From NCBI GenBank assembly GCA_013298325.1, contig JAAFHJ010000015.1:1-24560 (forward strand): a stretch of DNA of 24,560 nt, given 5' to 3'. This DNA is from Myxococcales bacterium. Its GTDB lineage: Bacteria > Myxococcota_A > Polyangia > Polyangiales > Polyangiaceae. The translations under genes and the position numbers were made by a program. Of the stretch, positions 14,932 through 21,219 are shown one piece after another; position 1 is the stretch's first letter, and each line of letters starts with the position of its first letter. The notes beneath the pieces were generated by a model. The model was not told where the DNA came from, made no database searches, and worked only from the letters and a program-made list of their open reading frames with translations.

Positions 14932-15921
14932 ATGCAATCCCCCGATCGCGCCTCTTCCCCCTCGCACTCCCGACTGCCCGCGGCCGGGGGGCCAGCGCGT
15001 GCGGTGCGCCGCGATGAGCCGCCGTCGCGGCCACGGATTCCGAGCACCAGTCTTTTTGCCGTCGTCAGCTCCCGGCGGCCGCTACTTCCACCGCTCCCGC
15101 TCAGTACGCCACTGCATCTTCGCGTCCTCCGCCACCTTGCGCGGCTCGGCCAAGGGCTCCTCGTCCACCAGGCGACGACCTACGCCTCCTCGGTCGCCTA
15201 CAGCGCGTTTCTTTCGCTGTTTCCGCTGCTGCTGTTGCTTGGTTACATCGGCGGACGCTTCGCCCAGGCGAAAGGGGTCGAGACGGTACTTGAGCCGGTC
15301 ATTGGGAAATTACCGAGTGACGTTCAAGCGCTTCTCGTTCACGAAGTCGAGCGGCTCGGAAGTACGGGATCGCTCGCACCGGCAGCGACCGCAGGCTTTC
15401 TTTGGGTTGTATCCAGCGGATTTCATGCACTTTTCGATGTTCTCGAAATCATGCAGGGCGTTGTCGCGCGCCCCTATTGGAAGAAGCGGGCCTTCGCTCT
15501 CGCGGTCACCGTCGGCGTCATTGTCGGATTGATTATTGCCGGTTCGGTCGTTGTCGTTTTCGTCAAAGTTGCGCCGGGGCTTTTGATCCCCTGGCTCCTG
15601 GTGCTCGTCGCAAGTTCGCTTGCGACGTTTTATCGCATCGCCGTACCGGTCACGCGTGTGCGCAAGCGTCGGCTCTGGCCGGGCGCCGCCTTCGCGACGC
15701 TCGTCCTCACAGTGGCGACGTCGTTGTTCGGCCTTTACGTGAGCAAACTCGGGAAGTTCGCTCTCTATTATGGCTCGGTAGCAACCGTCGCCGTGCTGCT
15801 CTTTTGGCTTTGGCTGTCGTCGCTCGCGATCTTGGCCGGCGCCGAACTGAACGTGCAGCTCGAAGACGCCGAAGCCGACCGTGAGCGCCATCGGCTCCGT
15901 CGCCACGCCGACGAAACCTAA
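14932..15921 (+). CDS. YihY/BrkB-family inner-membrane protein
   Basis: A 329-residue polytopic membrane protein of the YihY/virulence factor BrkB family (once misannotated as RNase BN). The family signature is present: VHQATTYASSVAYSAFLSLF near the first helix, an LPSDVQALLVHEVERL loop, GFLWVVSSGFHALFDVLEIM, and the C-terminal YYGSVATVAVLLFWLWLSS followed by AGAELN. About six transmembrane helices are expected. The N-terminal 65 residues are Arg/Pro/Ser-rich with no match to the family, so the true start could be internal or the extension genuine. ATG 14932 or the adjacent GTG 14929 are the only early starts, and no ribosome site is clear. It ends 6 bp before the convergent glycosylase homologue. 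A small ACGGCG/CGCCGT hairpin lies at 15931-15945, without a T-tract. Confidence 0.85.
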   Translation: MQSPDRASSPSHSRLPAAGGPARAVRRDEPPSRPRIPSTSLFAVVSSRRPLLPPLPLSTPLHLRVLRHLARLGQGLLVHQATTYASSVAYSAFLSLFPLLLLLGYIGGRFAQAKGVETVLEPVIGKLPSDVQALLVHEVERLGSTGSLAPAATAGFLWVVSSGFHALFDVLEIMQGVVARPYWKKRAFALAVTVGVIVGLIIAGSVVVVFVKVAPGLLIPWLLVLVASSLATFYRIAVPVTRVRKRRLWPGAAFATLVLTVATSLFGLYVSKLGKFALYYGSVATVAVLLFWLWLSSLAILAGAELNVQLEDAEADRERHRLRRHADET

Positions 15922-15927
15922 GCCGCT

Positions 15928-16806
15928 CTAACGGCGCTTCGCCGTCGGGCGCGGAAGCCCGAGCTGGTCCATGACCTTCTGGAGGTCGTCCCAGACGAGC
16001 TTTTTCGCCTGTTTGGCCCGCGGGTCGCCGGGATCGGCGAAGCTTGTGAGTGGAAGCGTCGGCATCACCGGCGTGCGGCTCCGATAGACCTTCCACTCAC
16101 CACGCGGTGGCGCGCCGAGGGCAGCCCCTACAAGCGCGGTCGCCGCAGCATCGCCGAGGGCGACGATCGCCTTGGGGGCAAGGGCGAGAAGTTGTTCATG
16201 AAGAAACGGGCTGCACGCAAGGAGTTCGCCCGGGAGTGGCGCCCGCGACGCATGGCATTTGGTCGTCGTGATCACCGCCGCGTCGGTCGCCGGGTCGAGG
16301 CCCATCGCAACGATCATCCGGTCGAGGAGGTCGCCGAGGGGGCCCGAAAACGGGAGGCCCGACGCATCGTCTGCGGCGGTGGGGCCTTCGCCGACGAAGA
16401 CAATTCTTGCGGTTCCTGTTGCCGCACCCCGCAAAAAAACCGAGTTCGTACGCGTTGTGTGCAGACCGCAAGCGACGCAAGCCGAAGCCTCGGCGGCAAG
16501 AACCGCGAGGGGGCGCGCTCCGGAACCCGGCAGACCCCTCGGGGCATCCTGCAAGGGCTTGGGTGCATCCTGCAAGGGCTTGGGTGCATCCTGCAAGGGC
16601 TTGGGTGCATCCTGCAAGGGCTTAGGTGCGTCCTGCACAGGCATGGCCGGTATGGCCGGCGCCGTTTGGGCAGGTGTCTCGTTCGGTTCTTCGCGGACGG
16701 GGCTTGCGGAACCACGCGGAATCCCATGGCTTCCCGTCGATTCGTGCCACTCCAAATAGGCCCGTAGCGATCCGACGAGGCTCCGAAGCTCTTCGCGCTC
16801 GTCCAT
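15928..16806 (-). CDS. Family-4 uracil-DNA glycosylase homologue with altered active site
   Basis: A 292-residue protein, larger than the usual 200 because of a variable N-terminal region (1-95) that contains five QDAP-type repeats. The core (about 100-285) matches 4Fe-4S family-4 uracil-DNA glycosylases. C110, C113, C184 and C198 are in the right places (CVACGL, TKCHAS, ACSPFL), with VGEGP at 138-142, SGPLGDLLDRM, and PKAIVALG. Against the Thermus enzyme recalled from memory, the catalytic Asn of the ITN motif falls at T180, and the HPA/HPS histidine falls at P252 in LPLTSF. It may therefore not excise uracil, or may use different residues. It begins one base after the TonB-family stop, so it is probably co-transcribed with tonB. 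No ribosome site was noted. The fold assignment is strong; the activity is doubtful. Confidence 0.82.
   Translation of the reverse strand: MDEREELRSLVGSLRAYLEWHESTGSHGIPRGSASPVREEPNETPAQTAPAIPAMPVQDAPKPLQDAPKPLQDAPKPLQDAPKPLQDAPRGLPGSGARPLAVLAAEASACVACGLHTTRTNSVFLRGAATGTARIVFVGEGPTAADDASGLPFSGPLGDLLDRMIVAMGLDPATDAAVITTTKCHASRAPLPGELLACSPFLHEQLLALAPKAIVALGDAAATALVGAALGAPPRGEWKVYRSRTPVMPTLPLTSFADPGDPRAKQAKKLVWDDLQKVMDQLGLPRPTAKRR
16540..16644 (-). repeat. 21-bp minisatellite in the glycosylase homologue
   Basis: Three perfect 21-bp units lie at 16561-16581, 16582-16602 and 16603-16623, flanked by one diverged unit on each side. On the - strand they encode LQDAPKP repeats. Perfect identity including third positions indicates recent expansion by slippage. 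There are no unique spacers, so it is not a CRISPR array. Confidence 0.9.
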
Positions 16807-16807
16807 G

Positions 16808-17653
16808 TCAGCGGTCGTAGCTCACGGCGAAGTCTTTCGTGGCGCCGATCGGGTTCCCGTCATCGTCGAGGGCCGGCTCGAACTTCTGGCTCCGTGCAAA
16901 CGTCGCTGCTGCTCGCCCGAACCCGGCGGAACTCTCGCGGACGACCTGGACTTTTTCCACGGTTCCGTCGGGGCGGATCGTCACGCGCAGGGTGACCTTC
17001 GCCGAGTCGATGTTCTCTTGATCGGCCTCGGGCGGGAAGGGGGCACTCGTCCAAGCAGCCGGATTCTTTTGGGAAGCGGCACGTGCTTTGCTGACCTTGG
17101 GTCCTGCAGGCGCGGTGCCCGTGCCGCCGGTAACCCCGGGCCCTTTGGCCTCGACGTTCCGGACCGCCGCTGTTGACGTCCCGTTCGCTGCGGAGGTGCC
17201 GCCGGCGAAGGTCGATCCGGAGCCGCTGATGAACCCGTCGTTGCTGAAGTCTTCGATTTTATTGGGGTCGGTCGGCGCTGTCAGTACGGCGCCCGCCTGC
17301 GCGGCCGCCGGTGCAGCGGCCGGCTCTTCCTCTTTCGGTTCGACGGGGGCATCCTTCGGCGGATCGGGCGGCGGGACGTCCTTCACCGGTTCCGGCGCCT
17401 GTTCCTTCTCGACCTCAATGTCGGCTTCGGCGACGACGATCCCTTGGACCTTCCGGCCGAGAACATCTTGAAACGCGAGGATTTCCGTCAAGACGGTCGC
17501 CGCGGCGGCCCCGCCGGCCATCCCGCCGTGGAGAAGGATGGCGAGCACGACCGTCAACGAAACGGGCAGGCGCGTCCCGAGCGAACTCACGCGCGCAAAC
17601 GCGTCTTCATGGCGCGGTGCCACGTAGGGAAGATCTAGGGAAGATGCATGCAT
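16808..17653 (-). CDS. TonB-family energy-transducing protein
   Basis: A 281-residue protein. Residues about 29-58 form a single N-terminal membrane anchor (LPVSLTVVLAILLHGGMAGG) with His42 in the place of the functionally important TonB anchor histidine. The periplasmic part begins with a Pro/Glu/Lys-rich spacer (about 80-125: PEPVKDVPPPDPPKDAPVEP). A Gly/Ala/Thr-rich stretch follows, ending in a TonB C-terminal domain (about 205-281: VTLRVTIRPDGTVEKVQVV, FARSQKFEPA). Such proteins pass proton-motive energy from ExbB/ExbD to outer-membrane transporters. The exbD stop is 27 bp upstream. The stop lies one base before the start of the glycosylase homologue. No TonB-dependent receptor is in the window, so the client is unknown. 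Confidence 0.88.
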   Translation of the reverse strand: MHASSLDLPYVAPRHEDAFARVSSLGTRLPVSLTVVLAILLHGGMAGGAAAATVLTEILAFQDVLGRKVQGIVVAEADIEVEKEQAPEPVKDVPPPDPPKDAPVEPKEEEPAAAPAAAQAGAVLTAPTDPNKIEDFSNDGFISGSGSTFAGGTSAANGTSTAAVRNVEAKGPGVTGGTGTAPAGPKVSKARAASQKNPAAWTSAPFPPEADQENIDSAKVTLRVTIRPDGTVEKVQVVRESSAGFGRAAATFARSQKFEPALDDDGNPIGATKDFAVSYDR

Positions 17654-17680
17654 CGCCGCCTCGTTTCGCGCGTGAAAAGG

Positions 17681-18115
17681 TTACTTCTTGGGGGCGCCGT
17701 CTGCGCGGGCGGTCGGCGTGACACCGAACGCGATCTTCTGAACGTTTGCCTGCTTCAAAAGATCCAAAACGTGAATGACTCGACCGTGGGAAACTTCATT
17801 GTCGGCCTTGATGACCGCGCGAAGTTCCGCGTTCTTGTCGTGGGCCGTTTTCGCGAGTGCCATGATGGCGTCGTCGTTGGCCACCGGCTTTGAGTCGACG
17901 AGGGTTTGCCCGTCCTTGGCCAGAACTACGCTAAACACCGTCTGCACTTCGCCGCCGCTCGCCGCCTTCGGAAGGTCGAGCGGGACCGCCTCGTTGCGGA
18001 CGATTGCTTGGGCAGTAACCATAAAGATAATCAGGAGAACCAGCGTGACGTCGACGAGCGGCGTCACGTTGATTCCGACGATGCCGTCGTCTGAGTCTTG
18101 AGCGCCTCCGGCCAT
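17681..18115 (-). CDS. exbD: ExbD-family proton-channel subunit
   Basis: A 144-residue inner-membrane protein with the ExbD/TolR layout: a short cytoplasmic N-terminus, one transmembrane helix (INVTPLVDVTLVLLIIFMVT, about 15-35), and a periplasmic domain. D22 is the conserved membrane aspartate that carries protons. KAASGG and the VVLAKDGQ strand region also fit the family. ATG 18115 is selected over the longer open frame because AAGGAG is 7 nt upstream and family homology starts there. The exbB stop is one base before this start, so the two are coupled. With ExbB it forms the motor that powers the TonB-family protein encoded next. Confidence 0.93.
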   Translation of the reverse strand: MAGGAQDSDDGIVGINVTPLVDVTLVLLIIFMVTAQAIVRNEAVPLDLPKAASGGEVQTVFSVVLAKDGQTLVDSKPVANDDAIMALAKTAHDKNAELRAVIKADNEVSHGRVIHVLDLLKQANVQKIAFGVTPTARADGAPKK

Positions 18116-18116
18116 C

Positions 18117-18881
18117 TCAGTTCTCCTTCGCGTCGTCGTCGTCGGTCTTCTTGGAAGACTTCTTTTCTGCTTTTTCGTTCTTTTCCGACTTTTCGGCCTT
18201 CTCGCTCTTTGCAGCGACCGCCACCGGTGCCGCCGTTCCGGGCGCCGCTCGGAGGTGGGCAAGGAGGACGTGCGAGAGGGCGTCGGTGTTCGTCAACGTC
18301 GTCTTCACGATGCGTTGAAAGCTGTTGAAGGCGGCGACAGCCGGGATAGCGACGAGCAGACCGACGGCGGTCGCGACAAGCGCCTCCGCGATGCTGCCCA
18401 TCACGCCACCGCCCGCCATCTGGGCCTGGGAACCGGCTGCCGACATCGACTTTTTCAGGTCGTCGAAGGCCATGAGAATGCCGATAACGGTGCCGAGAAG
18501 GCCGATAAACGGCGCGTTGTTTCCGAGGGTTCCGAGGAAGGCGAGGCGCGTCTCAAGCCGGGCCTTTTGCAAGGCAGCCGCCCCCATCATCGCCTCTTCA
18601 GCGGAATCGGCGCCGCGGTCTGCTTCGACGACTCCTGCAAGAACAACAGCCGCTTCCGCGCTCGGCGACCCCTTCAAGAGGCTCTTGGCGCCGCTCAGGT
18701 CGTCGGCTCGGAGGCGATCCCCGAGGTCGCGCATCAGGCGGGCGATGTCGTCGCGGAGCGACCAGTAGACCCATGCTCGCTCCAACATGATCGCCAGCGA
18801 AACGACGGAAAGAACCATGAGCAGCCAGAGGATCCAGCTCGCTCCGAAGCTGACCATCACATCTTTGATACGCTCGATCAT
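18117..18881 (-). CDS. exbB: ExbB/TolQ/MotA-family proton-channel protein
   Basis: A 254-residue polytopic protein. The first transmembrane helix (about 14-35, ASWILWLLMVLSVVSLAIML) is followed by a cytoplasmic loop. Two further helices carry the family signatures LGNNAPFIGLLGTVIGIL and SIAEALVATAVGLLVAIPAV. The C-terminus is an unusual Lys/Glu/Ala tail (SEKAEKSEKNEKAEKKSSKK) that is not part of the core family. Start 18881 (MIERIKDVM) is chosen because family similarity begins there; the open frame extends 46 codons upstream with no features. It lies 34 bp after truD and directly before exbD, so it is probably in the same transcript. It forms the pentameric ring around ExbD in known complexes. 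Confidence 0.92.
   Translation of the reverse strand: MIERIKDVMVSFGASWILWLLMVLSVVSLAIMLERAWVYWSLRDDIARLMRDLGDRLRADDLSGAKSLLKGSPSAEAAVVLAGVVEADRGADSAEEAMMGAAALQKARLETRLAFLGTLGNNAPFIGLLGTVIGILMAFDDLKKSMSAAGSQAQMAGGGVMGSIAEALVATAVGLLVAIPAVAAFNSFQRIVKTTLTNTDALSHVLLAHLRAAPGTAAPVAVAAKSEKAEKSEKNEKAEKKSSKKTDDDDAKEN
18123..18128 (-). promoter_or_regulatory. Ribosome-binding site of exbD
   Basis: AAGGAG on the - strand (CTCCTT at 18123-18128) is 7 nt before the exbD ATG at 18115. It lies within the last codons of exbB and decides the exbD start. Confidence 0.75.
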
Positions 18882-18915
18882 CTCGTCATCCGTCCGTTTG
18901 TGCGCTTGCGGTAGG

Positions 18916-20103
18916 TCAAGAAGAAGCCGTTGCTGAGCCGTCGTCGCCGTCTGATTCCGAAAGTGCTGCTTCCGTTCCGTCGGCAGTCGCAACTGCTGCG
19001 TGGCCTCGAGACGGTTCACGAAGCTGGAGGAGTGCTCCGAGGACCGTCGTCGCGTAAGACCCGCGAGCTAGCACGAAATCAAAGAGCACGTCGGCAGTTG
19101 CCGGGTCGGTTAGCGACTCTTCCACGCGAATGCAAGGCGCCTGCACTTGCAATCGAAGTGCACGTCGGGTCCCCTCGCCCAGCGCCTTTGTGCGCTCCCA
19201 CGGGAAGTCTTCGCCGAACAGTTCCGTGACGATACGCTCCTCCAGGGCGCCGACCGCCCCCTCCGGTCGCTTCATCGTCACGCCGGGCATCGGCCCCGTC
19301 GGACACACCTCGAACCGTGCGCAACGCTCCTGATCGCCGACGTCGTCGGTGCAGAGGAAGACGGCGTGGGTGCCGGTTTTTTCGAGCAGTTCGCCCAATT
19401 GGGGCCGGTTCCAGGTGCCGTCAGCAACGCGCGCCGCGAGGACGCGGTTGAACGCTTCCGATTGGGCGGCGGAGAACAAAAACCGTCGCTGTTTCGGGTC
19501 CCTCGGGCCGCCGCGCCCCTCGCGAAGGGTGCTAATTGCACGCATCGCGTTGTCGCCGTCCCGGCCGAAGCGTTGCTCGCCGTAATAGTTCGGGACGCCT
19601 TGCGTTTCCGTCGCGAGGAACGCCGCTTCGAGGGCGGGGAGAGCAGCCCGGTCGATCCCACGGACGCGCACGCTAAAGCGGTTGCCGAGCAAGTGCCCGG
19701 TCTTCAACTTGTTCCGGTGGCGCTTGGCCTCCTGGATGTTGATGCCCGGAATATCGAGCTTCGCGACCGCATCATCAATGGTTGCAAACTTGCCACTCGC
19801 CGGGAGGGAAATCGTCTGTGTCGTGACCGCAATTTTGTCCTTCATTCCGGCGATCCCGATGTCTCGCGGGGGAATTTGCAGGACGTCGGCGATTCGCTTC
19901 ACCGCCTGAGGCGTCGTCAGGTCACGCTTTTCGAAGGTAACGTACAAATGATCGCCGACGCCCTCGGCCAGATAAAGCGGGATTTCCTCGACGCGAAAAT
20001 CCTCCGGAACCGACTTCAGAAGGCCGGACGGCAGGGGGGAGGTTCGCGGCGCTTCGGCGAGGGAATCGGCGGCGGCCACGGGGCTTGTGGGCGAGGAAGA
20101 CAT
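18916..20103 (-). CDS. truD: tRNA pseudouridine(13) synthase TruD
   Basis: A 395-residue enzyme that isomerises U13 in certain tRNAs (TruD family). Visible motifs are FRVEEIP near the N-terminus, GIAGMKDKIAVTTQ with catalytic D89 in the GxKD motif, GHLLGNRFSVRVRG, NYYGEQRFG, and RGSYATTVL close to the end. It is longer than the roughly 350-residue E. coli enzyme because of a 25-residue Ser/Ala/Pro N-terminal extension and an acidic Ser/Asp-rich C-terminal tail. ATG 20103 is preferred to the upstream GTG at 20166, which would overlap the divergent lipoprotein start. The 55-bp divergent gap holds an imperfect dyad (GGAAG at 20104-20108, CTTCC at 20120-20124). It appears to lead the truD-exbB-exbD-tonB-glycosylase transcript. 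Confidence 0.93.
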   Translation of the reverse strand: MSSSPTSPVAAADSLAEAPRTSPLPSGLLKSVPEDFRVEEIPLYLAEGVGDHLYVTFEKRDLTTPQAVKRIADVLQIPPRDIGIAGMKDKIAVTTQTISLPASGKFATIDDAVAKLDIPGINIQEAKRHRNKLKTGHLLGNRFSVRVRGIDRAALPALEAAFLATETQGVPNYYGEQRFGRDGDNAMRAISTLREGRGGPRDPKQRRFLFSAAQSEAFNRVLAARVADGTWNRPQLGELLEKTGTHAVFLCTDDVGDQERCARFEVCPTGPMPGVTMKRPEGAVGALEERIVTELFGEDFPWERTKALGEGTRRALRLQVQAPCIRVEESLTDPATADVLFDFVLARGSYATTVLGALLQLREPSRGHAAVATADGTEAALSESDGDDGSATASS

Positions 20104-20158
20104 GGAAGGCCGGTTACCACTTCCGCTCGACTCCCGGGGCGCGCTATTCGTGGGCGCG

Positions 20159-21124
20159 ATGGTCACTCTTCATTCGGCTTCGGGCCGCTCCGTCTCGCGC
20201 GCCCTCGGACTCCTCGCCTTCGTGCTCGCCGCTGGCTGCGGCCCGGCAAATCCGCCGAATCCGAAGCTTGCCGACGTCGCGATGGCGAACCGCCAGCGTC
20301 CGGCGATTCCCGAGGAAGATCTTGGCACCTTCGAAGCGGTCCCCTCGGAGCCGAAGAAGGTGGCGCCGATCAAAGGTGAAAAGCGGGAGCGTTCTCGCCG
20401 CATCGTGATCAAAACGCCGCTCCGCGACGTGAAGCGCGAGTTGTCGTGGTTTGAGGAAATTCTTGCCATCAAGAAAGATGGCACCGTCTCGAAGCTGCGC
20501 GTCATCATCGGCAAAGATGAGATGACGCCGCCGCCGGCCGCCGCGCCAACGGGAGATGCCGCGAAACCGGCGGCACCGGCAAGCAAACCGGGCGAAGCTG
20601 GCCCGGGACCGCTCGATGCTAAGGGGGCGACTCTCGCGGAGGGGGACGGCACCGCCTGGATGGCCGTCGACGAACGCGGAAAGCCCGACCCGGCCGAAGA
20701 GTCAAAACTTGTTGCCGAAGGGATCGGAACCCGCGACGATTTCGATCCCGTTTTTGCACGTATCCCCTCGAAACTGCTCAATCCGCAGGATGAGGTCTCC
20801 GAACTCGTCCCGGCAGTTAGCGATCTCTGCCGGCGCCGTTTTCTCGAAGGTGTCGGTATTGAGCGAATCAAAGTTGTCTACAAGGGCGTCCGCGCGGAGG
20901 CGATGGTCTTCGAACTCGAAGTCGATTTGACGAGCAAGGCAGAGGACGCGAAGGTGGCAAAGTTGAAAGGGGCGCTGGTCGTCGATAAGACCACCGGAAC
21001 GACGGTACTCTTCCAGCTTGGCGGCGTCCTTGAGATGCCCCCGAAAACGGCCTCGGATCCGGTTCCCCCCTTTGGTGAAATCCACATCCACGAAGAGACG
21101 ACGCGCGCCATCAAGAAGAAGTGA
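20159..21124 (+). CDS. Unrecognised lipoprotein
   Basis: A 321-residue exported protein with no family I recognise. ATG 20159 gives a good lipoprotein signal peptide with lipobox LAAGC (Cys27). The open frame begins earlier, at 20087, but that part would destroy the signal peptide. Residues about 80-125 are basic with a beta-like stretch (SWFEEILAIKKDGTVSKLRV). A Pro/Ala-rich disordered segment (about 125-165) follows. The C-terminal half holds a folded region with DLCRRRFLEGVGIERIKVVY and a run of alternating hydrophobic strands (VFELEVDLTS, KLKGALVVDKTTGTTVLFQL) suggestive of a beta-sheet lipoprotein fold. It is transcribed divergently from truD across 55 bp and convergent with the dehydratase-like gene. 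Function is unknown. Confidence 0.75.
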   Translation: MVTLHSASGRSVSRALGLLAFVLAAGCGPANPPNPKLADVAMANRQRPAIPEEDLGTFEAVPSEPKKVAPIKGEKRERSRRIVIKTPLRDVKRELSWFEEILAIKKDGTVSKLRVIIGKDEMTPPPAAAPTGDAAKPAAPASKPGEAGPGPLDAKGATLAEGDGTAWMAVDERGKPDPAEESKLVAEGIGTRDDFDPVFARIPSKLLNPQDEVSELVPAVSDLCRRRFLEGVGIERIKVVYKGVRAEAMVFELEVDLTSKAEDAKVAKLKGALVVDKTTGTTVLFQLGGVLEMPPKTASDPVPPFGEIHIHEETTRAIKKK

Positions 21125-21162
21125 CTCGTTCTCCGTTCTGGTTGCTCGCTGACAGATCGGTC

Positions 21163-21202
21163 AAAAAAAGAACCCCCGCAGCCTTTCGGTAGCGGGGGTT
21201 CC
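21163..21202 (-). terminator. Rho-independent terminator for the - strand dehydratase-like operon
   Basis: GAACCCCCGC (21170-21179) pairs with GCGGGGGTTC (21192-21201), giving a 10-bp stem with a 12-base loop. On the - strand the stem is followed by seven thymines (A-tract 21163-21169 on +). It lies about 20 bp after the - strand stop at 21220. On the + strand only ccctttcg follows, so termination of the lipoprotein gene here would be weaker. Confidence 0.88.
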
Positions 21203-21219
21203 CTTTCGCGGAGCGTCGG

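Noticed and set aside
15931..15945. ACGGCG-CTT-CGCCGT hairpin as terminator of yihY
   Set aside because: Short stem with no T-tract on either strand, lying in the coding end of the convergent gene; not enough to call a terminator.
16540..16644. Tandem repeat resembling a short CRISPR array
   Set aside because: Units are contiguous 21-mers without spacers and translate in frame as a linker; no cas genes nearby.
19147..20379. 410-residue + strand ORF
   Set aside because: Antisense to truD, which shows the full set of pseudouridine synthase motifs.
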